NCBI RefSeq assembly: GCF_008806975.1
Contig: NZ_CP031728.1
Location: 620,001 to 684,000 of the forward strand
Origin: Cellvibrio sp. KY-GH-1
GTDB taxonomy: Bacteria; Pseudomonadota; Gammaproteobacteria; Pseudomonadales; Cellvibrionaceae
DNA length: 64,000 nucleotides
Direction of reading: 5' to 3'
Under the pieces are notes generated by a model, which made no database searches, had not been told where the DNA came from, and was given only the letters and a program-made list of their open reading frames with translations. Positions 8,801 through 15,762 of the stretch are shown one piece after another (the stretch's first letter is position 1; every line of letters starts with the position of its first letter). The translations under genes and the position numbers were made by a program.

Positions 8801-10386
8801 CAGTTGCAACCGTGAGCAGTACCGGATTGGTGAAAGGTGTTGGGTTGGGTGTGGCAGAGATTACCGGGCGCAGTAACGACGGTGGCTTTAGCGGTAAAAC
8901 CCGAGTGGAAGTTGTTGCCTCCAATACCACACTGACCTACGTCGAAGCCGAAGCTTTTAATCGCACCGGCGGAGCCTATGGCGGTTTTGTGAAAAGCACC
9001 ACTGGTGCCGGCAATATCAATGACAACCAAACCGGTGACTGGGTGGAGTTCGATATTAACTTTGCGCAGGCGGGTATTTACCAATTGGTATTGGCAACCG
9101 GTACACCTTTAGATGGCGCGGGTGTGGAGTTCCTGGTGGATGGTGTTTCCAATGGCCGCTCCTCCTTGCCTAACAATGGCAATTGGGATCAGCACGTGAC
9201 GACGGTAGTAACCAATGGTCTGCAGATTAACTCTGCAGGTACCCATACGCTGCGCTTGCTCAGTGTGGGTGCTGGCGGTGCCTATCAGTGGAATCTGGAT
9301 AAGATTGGTTATCGTATTTTGAAAGCGACGACTGGTGGGGCATCGTCAATTGCTTCATCGACACCGGCATCTTCTTCACCTTCATCAATGCCGTTGTCAT
9401 CTTCATCGCGTTCATCGACACCACTGTCTTCTTCCGTCTCATTGAGTTCATCATCGCGCTCATCCATACCTGTATCCTCAAGCTCGTCAGTTGCATCCAG
9501 TGTGGCATCCAGTGTTGCAACAGGTGGTTCGAAGTTGGTGTTGCAAGCTGAGGCATATACCGCGACGGGTGGTACTTACCAAGGCTTCCAAAAATACTCA
9601 ACGGCAGCTGGAGTAGGGGCTATCAACTACAACCAACGTGGCGATTGGGCCGATTACACCCTGAATGTCACCAGTGCGGGTACCTATAGTATTGATGCCT
9701 TCCTCGGCACCACACAAGACGGTGGTGCTATAGAGGTGTTGATTGACGGTGTATCTGTAGCGAAAAAGACCGTTGCCAATAACAACAATTGGGATGTGTT
9801 TGCCAAGTTGGCAGTAGCGACTGGTGTGCAATTAACTGCAGGTGCACACAGCGTGCGCATTATCTCGGCCGGTACTACCGCATCGACATGGGAGTGGAAT
9901 GCGGATCGTATTGAGTTCACTCAAGTGGCGGTCGCTGCTCCTTCCTCTTCATCGCGCGCTTCAAGTTCGGCGGCAGTGGCAACACCGGTGGTAATGCAGG
10001 CGGAGTCTTATGCTACGACTGGCGGCAGCTATCAAGGCTTCCAAAAGTACACCACCGCGGCGGGTGTAGGCGCTATTAACTACAACCAAACCGGTGACTG
10101 GGCGGACTACAGCATCAATGTGACTGCAACCGCTAACTATCGTATCAATGCTTATCTCGGCACCACTCAAACTGGCGGTGCTATAGAAGTGTTGGTGGAT
10201 GGTGTGTCGGTAGCGAAAAAGACCGTGCCCAACAATAACAATTGGGATGTGTTTGCTTTGCTGGAAGTAAGCAGCAGTGTTCAGCTCAGTCAGGGTGCTC
10301 ACACAGTGCGGATCATTTCTGCCGGTTCTACCAGTTCAACCTGGGAGTGGAATGCAGATCGCATTGAGTTTATCCCAGTAAATTAA
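5872..10386 (+). CDS. Secreted GH86-type beta-agarase/porphyranase with 3 Big2 and 3 CBM6 domains
   Basis: A 1504-residue modular enzyme. Order: signal peptide (cut near Ala28); an N-terminal catalytic part to about residue 640 resembling family GH86 (clan GH-A; beta-agarases and porphyranases); three bacterial Ig-like (Big2) repeats at about 765-1017; a CBM6 at about 1022-1148; a long Ser-rich linker (about 1155-1218); a second CBM6 at about 1221-1345; a short Ser linker; and a third CBM6 at about 1377-1503. Likely acid/base Glu222 lies in Val-Val-Asn-Glu-Pro and likely nucleophile Glu404 in Val-Met-Ser-Glu-Tyr-Gly. CBM6 modules 2 and 3 are near copies. The start has an AGAGG ribosome site. 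It would hydrolyse agar-type galactans outside the cell; exact substrate (agarose or porphyran) cannot be read. A strong terminator follows. Confidence 0.85.
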   Translation: MFKQHKLRLAVAAITTGVLSSMASLALAQNVKVDINANIKHSVNGVSDFGRERRITIHASPMENDFLGEKEKLDYLMDLGVTFGRDNGLSMYYFSQTGGDKARSTDTPSPFPFGYANKPNLAQLSALSAQYKENLDTKYADAQEYFGRTSSLIMGSQPRPAYPNWSSYSWFGGGLTSETPWRPRTAQDAAEWYAEFLNKFFVQYENDPTAIPMPKYWEVVNEPDMLMNVPSHEGHVSTWEELFEFHNVVANTVRSKLGNKAPKIGGMTWGLHDLEKGDATATGSPRNRGDALLNMFYGSDAGSEAIKNAIRVNSFNKSPTMSLNGPSPSSDWYQWDVIWKGFMDAAGKNMDFYSVHLYDWASWDGASTRTGALRTGFQSEGVLDLLEWYDMKMLGQRKEVVMSEYGNITGTDITKLDRQRMRWEVLKPFSQMMMQFMERPDYVTLSMPFIVVKGEWGDEDKTHPYGQSLLDRDYSTCTETPTAYTNCTWNFNPSIKWYELWRDVDGTRVDTYASDRDIQVDAYVKGKHMYVILNSLEAKPTTVDMNFAGISGNAIKSIKMRHLYLDEAIDDDNNPANGVGKPILADATLTSLPKNITIGADATVILDIEYTNNPNPTLNSKEQKYPAEPLTANAPYRVAAANVSAQVNGVPKPAKGEAQLRVTGAFFMNTGIATGSSDSRVSLKINGNTVPVKTDWRGDESRRNGRSMATLEIPFDVSYLSASGNNNIQLTTIAQGEVAAVSLQVWDMDTQVTRSIPAACSPCTAVTGLSLSQTSVSNLLVTQSVALQPSVSPANASNQNVTWVSSNPSVASVDQNGLVTGNKPGSATITAKTVDGALTATASVSVSQLVPAAVSVVGLPNPLYIGASKQLSAAVTPIHAPNRKVTWSSSNPTIATVDAQGVVTGLKAGNVTITAKTVANNIVGTANIQVKAKLLTGMAISPASTLIPQNDSLQIQTSFTPADASDKSVTWTSSNTAVATVSSTGLVKGVGLGVAEITGRSNDGGFSGKTRVEVVASNTTLTYVEAEAFNRTGGAYGGFVKSTTGAGNINDNQTGDWVEFDINFAQAGIYQLVLATGTPLDGAGVEFLVDGVSNGRSSLPNNGNWDQHVTTVVTNGLQINSAGTHTLRLLSVGAGGAYQWNLDKIGYRILKATTGGASSIASSTPASSSPSSMPLSSSSRSSTPLSSSVSLSSSSRSSIPVSSSSSVASSVASSVATGGSKLVLQAEAYTATGGTYQGFQKYSTAAGVGAINYNQRGDWADYTLNVTSAGTYSIDAFLGTTQDGGAIEVLIDGVSVAKKTVANNNNWDVFAKLAVATGVQLTAGAHSVRIISAGTTASTWEWNADRIEFTQVAVAAPSSSSRASSSAAVATPVVMQAESYATTGGSYQGFQKYTTAAGVGAINYNQTGDWADYSINVTATANYRINAYLGTTQTGGAIEVLVDGVSVAKKTVPNNNNWDVFALLEVSSSVQLSQGAHTVRIISAGSTSSTWEWNADRIEFIPVN

Positions 10387-10412
10387 TCGTTTAAAAATCC
10401 CCTCGCTCGTTT

Positions 10413-10445
10413 GGCTCACACTGTAATTAGTGTGGGCCTTTTTTA
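10413..10445 (+). terminator. Rho-independent terminator after the agarase gene
   Basis: Stem GGCTCACACT/AGTGTGGGCC with a 6-base loop followed by seven T residues, 27 bases after the agarase stop codon. Confidence 0.85.
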
Positions 10446-10480
10446 TGGTGCAGAGATTCTTACGATTTTAGTAAGCGCAT

Positions 10481-10866
10481 TCATTTATCAAATGATTCTA
10501 TTTTGGTGCCTGCACAACTGTTGTAGCGGCGCTCGTCGGGCAGACTGGCGAGAATTATGGCGGAAAGACTGCGCGCCGCGCCTGCCATCTCTCGCCTGGT
10601 TACGCGCGATAAAAGCTCACCGCGAGTTGTAACGCATCTAATTCTTCAGGCGATAGATGCAATGGCGGTAGCTCTAAGCCCGGTTGTAGACGGTACCCAA
10701 GACCCGGCTCCGCATAGACAGGAACTCCTGTAACCGAAAGGTCGTTGATATAACGGTATATCGAGCGCACAGACACCTGTAGCTGTTCGGCGAGTTTGGC
10801 TGCAGAGACGGGTTGCTGGCGACGAATTAAATTCACCAGCTGAAATAGACGATTAGCTTTACGCAA
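10481..10866 (-). pseudogene. Decayed WYL-type transcriptional regulator
   Basis: An 88-residue frame (10866 to 10600) carries only the N-terminal half of a YafY-like DeoR/WYL regulator: a winged helix with Ser-Val-Arg-Ser-Ile-Tyr-Arg-Tyr-Ile-Asn-Asp-Leu, then Leu-Ser-Pro-Glu-Glu-Leu-Asp-Ala-Leu. It stops abruptly. In another frame the sequence continues with a family-like segment (Ala-Ala-Arg-Ser-Leu ... Leu-Pro-Asp-Glu-Arg) to a stop at 10481. The WYL domain (about 130 further residues) is missing. This reads as a frameshift plus truncation. It sits at the left edge of the probable island and may mark an old insertion or deletion scar. Confidence 0.6.
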
Positions 10867-10887
10867 CGAAAGCTCTTTTTGAAAAGT

Positions 10888-10907
10888 GCACCATCTATTG
10901 ATGGTGC
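10888..10907. repeat. Short perfect hairpin
   Basis: Arms GCACCATC and GATGGTGC with a 4-base loop, 21 bases upstream of the decayed WYL regulator. There is no T tract on either side, so it is not a standard terminator; it may be an operator or RNA hairpin. Confidence 0.4.
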
Positions 10908-11296
10908 CTGGCCAATATTGTGGTCGAGATGGTCTCTTTCCGTAAATGATCCCAGCGGTGATTGGTTCTCTTTCGGTGGTTCAGGTCGTCGTAGCATTTC
11001 ATATAATGATAAGCATTAAGGGCATCAGATACACGCGGGATTTAAAAGCTGCCTGAAGTACTAAAGAGAGGCGTAGGCGATGCAGAAGTGGTTTGATGCA
11101 TGGTTCGAGTGGGGCTTGATGTCTGCGATTTGGCGCTTCTATTGTCACCCTGCTAGTGAGTATTAGAACCGAATTAACGGTAATACAACTTTTGATGCTT
11201 TAAGTCAGCTTTCGCAGCCTGAATAATATCCCATTACACGCCAATTGATGATCCGGCTGCGGGCAATTACACTGACGTGATTCACGGAGATCTATT
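10908..11296. other. Non-coding left flank of the three-Cys/TcmP module
   Basis: About 390 bases with no convincing gene apart from one weak 28-codon frame (11080-11166). The only clear signal is a GGAG ribosome site before the gene at 11297. I looked here for the missing 3' end of yjbQ, which would mark the left end of the island, and did not find it. Confidence 0.5.
11080..11166 (+). CDS. Possible 28-residue small protein
   Basis: An ATG frame of 28 codons rich in aromatic residues (four Trp, four Phe, two Tyr), with a purine-rich stretch (AGAGAGG) about 10 bases upstream. It could be a small membrane-associated peptide at the head of the island module, or chance. There is no family to compare with and nothing beyond the ribosome site and composition supports it. 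Confidence 0.2.
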   Translation: MQKWFDAWFEWGLMSAIWRFYCHPASEY

Positions 11297-12040
11297 ATGG
11301 CTACAAACAGTAAAATTGAATGGACCGAACAAACATGGAATCCGGTTACGGGCTGCACTAAGATTTCTCCCGGATGTAAATATTGCTACGCGGAGGTAAT
11401 GGCAAAGCGATTGAAGGCAATGGGAGCTCCGGGTTACGAACTTGGCTTTGACACCATTACGCTGATGTATGAACGATTGGATCAGCCTCTACATCGCAGG
11501 AAGCCGACCATCTATTTTGTAAACTCCATGAGCGATTTATTTCATGAGGCGGTGCCTTATGATTTTATTGATCGCATATTTGACACTATCCGTGCGACAC
11601 CACAGCATGCCTATCAAATTCTGACCAAACGCGCGGAAAGAATGAATGATTATTTCCAGACTAGACAGGTACCTGATAATGCTTGGCTGGGTGTTTCTGT
11701 CGAGGATAAAAAGTACGGAATTCCTCGGATCGGCTATTTGCAAGCCATCAAAGCCAAAACCCGGTTTCTGTCTATTGAGCCGTTATTAGAGGATTTGGGG
11801 CGCTTTTCTCTCAAGGGTATCCACTGGGTTATTGTTGGCGGTGAATCGGGCGTTAAAGCCAGGCCGATGGAAGAATCTTGGGTACTAAAATTGCGAGATC
11901 AATGTCAGCGCAATGAAATTGATTTCTTCTTCAAACAGTGGGGCTCCTGGGGGCAAGATGGCGTCAAGCGTAATAAAAGTGCAAATGGCCGACAATTACA
12001 AGGCCAAGTGTGGGATATGATTCCAGTCGTTGCCATTTAA
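11297..12040 (+). CDS. DUF5131 / phage Gp37-Gp68 family three-Cys protein
   Basis: A 247-residue protein of the PF07505 type. The N-terminus carries Trp-Asn-Pro-Val-Thr-Gly-Cys and a Cys20-x6-Cys27-x2-Cys30 cluster followed by Tyr-Ala-Glu, resembling an iron-sulphur ligand set of the radical SAM kind. Further segments are Asn-Ser-Met-Ser-Asp-Leu-Phe (about 74-80), Ile-Leu-Thr-Lys-Arg (about 106) and Gly-Gly-Glu-Ser-Gly (about 181). No enzymatic role is established that I know of. It starts with a GGAG ribosome site and is followed after 24 bases by a TcmP gene, its usual partner. I infer a two-part (here three-part) system, likely acting on nucleic acid or protein in the cytoplasm. Confidence 0.85.
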   Translation: MATNSKIEWTEQTWNPVTGCTKISPGCKYCYAEVMAKRLKAMGAPGYELGFDTITLMYERLDQPLHRRKPTIYFVNSMSDLFHEAVPYDFIDRIFDTIRATPQHAYQILTKRAERMNDYFQTRQVPDNAWLGVSVEDKKYGIPRIGYLQAIKAKTRFLSIEPLLEDLGRFSLKGIHWVIVGGESGVKARPMEESWVLKLRDQCQRNEIDFFFKQWGSWGQDGVKRNKSANGRQLQGQVWDMIPVVAI

Positions 12041-12064
12041 AATAATAGGAAAAGGAAACTCCGT

Positions 12065-13333
12065 GTGAGCCATAAAAATAAAAAATATGATTGGGAAATT
12101 GGATCAGAACTTCCGCAACTTGACGAACATAGCGAAACTAAACATCTCATCATAGCCGATTATTTAAAGCGCTATGTTGAAGTGTATATGGCAAATGCTA
12201 CGATTGAGCGATTGCCACTCACCGTTGTAGATGGCTTTGCTGGTGGAGGAAAATACCGCGCATTCAATCGCGAAGAGACAACCGATGGTTCTCCTTTTCT
12301 GATCTTGAAATCAATCCAAGAGGCGGAAGCACTACTCAATATCGGTAGACGGAAGCCTCGTTCTATTGATGCTGAGTATCATTTCATTGAAAAAGATGCT
12401 CCCCATCTCGACTTCCTGCGGCAAGAACTACATTTGTCGGAATTTGCGCATTTACTTGGTTCAAAAATACATCTGTATAACAAAAAATTTGATCAAGTAG
12501 CTACTGATGTGATCAAGCGAATTCAACAGCGCAATAAGGGTATGCGTGCTATTTTTATTCTTGATCAATATGCCTATAAAGATGTTCCGTTCAGCATTAT
12601 TAGAAATATTTTTTCTAGTACCGCCAGCGAGGTTATTTTGACCTTTAATTTCGACACTCTGCAAAGTTTTCTGGCAGAGAATTCGACTAATAAAAAAGCA
12701 CTCGAAAATATCAATCTTTCACAATATATCGACTGGAATCGGCTGGCGCTTTTTAAGGAGGCAGGTATGTGGCAACACGCTATTCAAGAGCAGTTGGCAA
12801 ATGCCATTCTAAAAGGATCTGGCGCAAACCACATGACTTTGTTTTTTATAAAGCCTAAAAAAGGATGGTGCTATTGGTTGGTGCATTTATCGCAAAAATT
12901 TATTGCTCGGGATGTCATGATGGGCCTTCATTGGAAACATTCTAATACCAGTGCAGGGTTTGAGCATCATTTGGGTGAAGGTATATTTACACTGGGCTAC
13001 CAAGCTACTCAAACAGCAGGCCAAATCACGCTTGATTTTGGAGAAGTATTCGATTTTGGATCAAAAGCAAAAGAGCGCTGTATTGAGTGCCTGTCAGAAT
13101 CCATTCCCCGTCTATTGGACAATTGCAATATACAAATGCCATTTTCACAGCTGACCGACAATATCGGCAGCCTGACGCCCGCCTCAACAATAGAAATCAA
13201 AGCTGCACTTCAGTCTTCTATAGACAATAAAGAATTAATGATTGTGACAAAAGATGGGGGAACTCGCCGAAGTGCTAACCAGATTGGGCCTTCTGATATT
13301 CTCAGATACAATCAAAAACAACTGTTTTTTTAA
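12065..13333 (+). CDS. tcmP: Three-Cys-motif partner protein TcmP (first copy)
   Basis: A 422-residue protein of the TcmP type (TIGR04474-like), defined by its habit of sitting next to DUF5131 genes. Visible features are Asp-Gly-Phe-Ala-Gly-Gly-Gly-Lys near residue 58, Tyr-His-Phe-Ile-Glu-Lys near 100, and Phe-Ile-Leu-Asp-Gln-Tyr-Ala near 163. The order (Asp-x-Phe-Ala-Gly-x-Gly; acidic strand end; Asp-Gln/Pro-x-x) resembles a class I SAM-dependent methyltransferase fold, but this is inference. It begins with GTG after an AGGA site, 24 bases after the three-Cys gene, and a second TcmP follows after 19 bases. The three genes look like one operon. Confidence 0.8.
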   Translation: MSHKNKKYDWEIGSELPQLDEHSETKHLIIADYLKRYVEVYMANATIERLPLTVVDGFAGGGKYRAFNREETTDGSPFLILKSIQEAEALLNIGRRKPRSIDAEYHFIEKDAPHLDFLRQELHLSEFAHLLGSKIHLYNKKFDQVATDVIKRIQQRNKGMRAIFILDQYAYKDVPFSIIRNIFSSTASEVILTFNFDTLQSFLAENSTNKKALENINLSQYIDWNRLALFKEAGMWQHAIQEQLANAILKGSGANHMTLFFIKPKKGWCYWLVHLSQKFIARDVMMGLHWKHSNTSAGFEHHLGEGIFTLGYQATQTAGQITLDFGEVFDFGSKAKERCIECLSESIPRLLDNCNIQMPFSQLTDNIGSLTPASTIEIKAALQSSIDNKELMIVTKDGGTRRSANQIGPSDILRYNQKQLFF

Positions 13334-13352
13334 TTACATAAGGAGATAATTA

Positions 13353-14513
13353 GTGCTTTTGCCCCAGGAATATATTGGTAGACCCCAAGCCTTTTTAAAG
13401 CACACCATATTGAAAACGTATCTTGAGCGTCTTTTCATGATTATTGGCCAGTCTGAAATTGTTATTAACTATGTGGATTGTTTTGCTGGTCCTTGGTCAG
13501 ACGAAAATGAAGCGTTAACAGATACATCTATTGGTATATCCATCGCGCAAATGAGGAAAAGTGTAGCCATTTTCAAAAAAACGTTCAAAAGAGATGTTAA
13601 ATTCAGAGCGCTTTATATAGAAAAAGACAATGAGGCATTTTCACGTCTGCAGGCATTTTTAGATAAACATCGAGATCCTGCTATTACAGTTGCTTGTATG
13701 CATGGTGATTACACCAAACTAATACCCCATATAGTCGAATGGACACAAGATCATTTCACCTTCTTTTTTGTTGACCCTAAAGGCTGGAAAAATATTATTG
13801 GTGCAACGACAATGAGGTTGTTATTAGAGCGACCCAAAACAGAATTTCTTATCAACCTAATGTACGACTTTGCCAACAGAGCTACTGGAATCGAAAAACA
13901 TGATCCGGACATGATTGAACTGTTGGGTACAAAACCTAATTATAATGGCTGTGAAACAGTTTTTGATCGCCAGCGGGCATTTCTTTCCCAGTATCAAAAG
14001 AATATAAACTCGATTTATCTCGGTAGGTCTACGTATATTCCCATCAGTCGACCCGGCACCAATAAATTACTTTACTTTCTTGTTTACCTGACGCGACATC
14101 CGAAAGGTATCATTGTCTTTAAGGAAGCGGCGGAGAAAATGATCTCTGTGCAGCGTATAACGCATAACGAAACTTTGCTGCTAAAACAGTTTGACGCTGC
14201 TCCTATTACTGACTTATTTGCGGCTGAGGATGACGTAACACAGTGTATTCCTGTAACTGACAATCGCCTTTCCGCAAAAGTATTTTTGCTAACAAAACTA
14301 ACACGCACCCCCTTATTAATTGATAACGAACGTTTCGCTAGATTTTTGGAAGAGAGTGACCTTTATCCAACTGACTTTCAGCAGGCAATGAAGGAGTTGC
14401 TTAATAGTAAGGCGGTATTAAACGTCGATGCTGATGTTAGTAAGCGCAGAAAAAAATTCATACAGCCTGACTGGCCGCAAAAGAGCGAACGATGGCAACT
14501 ATCAGACGAGTAA
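13353..14513 (+). CDS. TcmP-like protein (second, divergent copy)
   Basis: A 386-residue protein with the same motif order as its neighbour: Asp-Cys-Phe-Ala-Gly-Pro-Trp near residue 43, Leu-Tyr-Ile-Glu-Lys-Asp near 87, and Phe-Val-Asp-Pro-Lys-Gly-Trp near 139, which resembles the Asp-Pro-Pro-Tyr region of methyltransferases. Overall identity to the first TcmP is clearly low, so this is an old divergence rather than a recent duplication. It starts with GTG after a strong AAGGAG site. Two different TcmP proteins beside one DUF5131 protein suggest a hetero-complex or two specificities; this is inference. Confidence 0.75.
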   Translation: MLLPQEYIGRPQAFLKHTILKTYLERLFMIIGQSEIVINYVDCFAGPWSDENEALTDTSIGISIAQMRKSVAIFKKTFKRDVKFRALYIEKDNEAFSRLQAFLDKHRDPAITVACMHGDYTKLIPHIVEWTQDHFTFFFVDPKGWKNIIGATTMRLLLERPKTEFLINLMYDFANRATGIEKHDPDMIELLGTKPNYNGCETVFDRQRAFLSQYQKNINSIYLGRSTYIPISRPGTNKLLYFLVYLTRHPKGIIVFKEAAEKMISVQRITHNETLLLKQFDAAPITDLFAAEDDVTQCIPVTDNRLSAKVFLLTKLTRTPLLIDNERFARFLEESDLYPTDFQQAMKELLNSKAVLNVDADVSKRRKKFIQPDWPQKSERWQLSDE

Positions 14514-14624
14514 ACGATTTTCCATAACCAAGCATAACTAAATTTGTTTGCTGTGGATCATATGAGACAGAGTTACTTCGCCTCAAAATGGAGTTCGCTC
14601 TAAAAATCAACGGCAGGATTCACA

Positions 14625-15254
14625 GTGAATACTTTCCCAGCATTAATTGTATTTGATCTCTATGGGACATTGGTTCAGTTTGGGATTAAGCATCATCCTT
14701 TCCGAAAGATTCTACTTTGGGCTAGGGAGCAGGGGCGCAGCCCAAAACCAGATGACGCACGAAAATTGATGACGGTAGACAAGGATTGCGGTGAGTTGCT
14801 GGCAACACTTGGGATTTTTCCTCCTGCCAATATGCTCACACAATTACATCAAGAAATTCAGGAAGAGTTAGCCGGCCTGACTCTCTTTGATGATGTGCTA
14901 CCAACCCTAGATTTCTTGACCAGCCGAGGAGTTCCTCTGGCCATTTGCTCTAATTTGGCAAAACCCTACGGCGCGGTGATTGACCAGCTATTGCCGCAAT
15001 TTAACTTCACCCGGCACCTCAGCTATGAAATTGGTGCAATAAAACCTGACATAGAAATGTACGAGTCGATTCTAACGGATACTGGATTAATACCAGAGCA
15101 AATCCTCTTCATTGGTGATACATCACTGGCCGACTACGAGGGACCTACTAAATTTGGTTTCCGTGCTAAACATCTGGTCAGAGGCCAATCTTCAGGGATG
15201 AATAGCATTGCCTTATTAACAGAAGTTTTGCAGTTGCTGGCGCTAGATAGTTAA
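14625..15254 (+). CDS. HAD-superfamily hydrolase
   Basis: A 209-residue haloacid dehalogenase-like phosphatase with all motifs: Asp11-Leu-Tyr-Gly-Thr (nucleophile Asp and motif I), Ile-Cys-Ser-Asn (motif II), a motif III lysine in Ile-Lys-Pro-Asp, and Gly-Asp-Thr-Ser-Leu-Ala-Asp (motif IV). An alpha-helical cap lies between motifs I and II. The start is GTG. It is 111 bases downstream of the TcmP pair on the same strand, so it may be cargo of the same island. The substrate is unknown. Confidence 0.8.
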   Translation: MNTFPALIVFDLYGTLVQFGIKHHPFRKILLWAREQGRSPKPDDARKLMTVDKDCGELLATLGIFPPANMLTQLHQEIQEELAGLTLFDDVLPTLDFLTSRGVPLAICSNLAKPYGAVIDQLLPQFNFTRHLSYEIGAIKPDIEMYESILTDTGLIPEQILFIGDTSLADYEGPTKFGFRAKHLVRGQSSGMNSIALLTEVLQLLALDS

Positions 15255-15375
15255 CTGATGACACGGTATTCGAGCGGTTTCTCAGATCCTCATTATTAAA
15301 TTGCCAGTAGAAGCCTGATAGATGGGCACGTTTTAAATCATGCCAAGCTCATCAATTGAATATTTCAGCCCGAAA

Positions 15376-15762
15376 TTATGGCGTATAGCGAGTTACTTTG
15401 CCTTCTTTCAACATCTCGTTCTCTAGTACCAGTTCTTCGTTAAGGGTGATTAGTGTATTTACGATATTCAAAAGCTTTTCGTTCTGACTCTGAAGTCGCT
15501 GTATGCGTTTTGAATCCGATTGTCTTGATTTCTTGGGTTTGCCCTTTTCGGTAGAGGTCGAATGAATCTCCGAGTACGCAGTAATCTCTCTATGTAAATC
15601 TGGGTATCGATCCATTCGTAGACTTACTGGCAGCATGCCAGCCTCTTTCGCCACGTTGGTTAATGACACGCGGGTGCCTTTAGGTAGGTTTTTTGGTTCA
15701 TCGAGCTTAAGTCGCTCAAATGCGGCACGCATTTCTGCTTCAACACTTTTGGGACGTGGCAT
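15376..15762 (-). CDS. Small TnpC-like coiled-coil protein of recombinase operon
   Basis: A 128-residue basic protein. The preferred start is the ATG at 15762, which has a GAGG site nine bases upstream; a TTG five codons earlier is possible. The N-terminal half carries a helix-turn-helix-like segment (Thr-Asn-Val-Ala-Lys-Glu-Ala-Gly ... Ser-Leu-Arg), and the C-terminal third is a coiled coil rich in Gln, Asn, Glu and Leu. Size, position and coiled coil match the TnpC-type accessory protein found after the recombinases in Tn554-like elements, which aids integration and orientation. It overlaps the end of the preceding recombinase gene by 23 bases, so it is last in the operon. The assignment is by context. 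Confidence 0.6.
   Translation of the reverse strand: MPRPKSVEAEMRAAFERLKLDEPKNLPKGTRVSLTNVAKEAGMLPVSLRMDRYPDLHREITAYSEIHSTSTEKGKPKKSRQSDSKRIQRLQSQNEKLLNIVNTLITLNEELVLENEMLKEGKVTRYTP

Noticed and set aside
10411..10632. 73-codon frame on the plus strand
   Set aside because: It overlaps the agarase terminator and lies antisense to the WYL remnant; no ribosome site or family.
10867..15375. Left junction of the island (missing yjbQ 3' end)
   Set aside because: I searched gaps for codons of the lost YjbQ tail and for the 7-base spacer and found no convincing match, so the left end is undefined.
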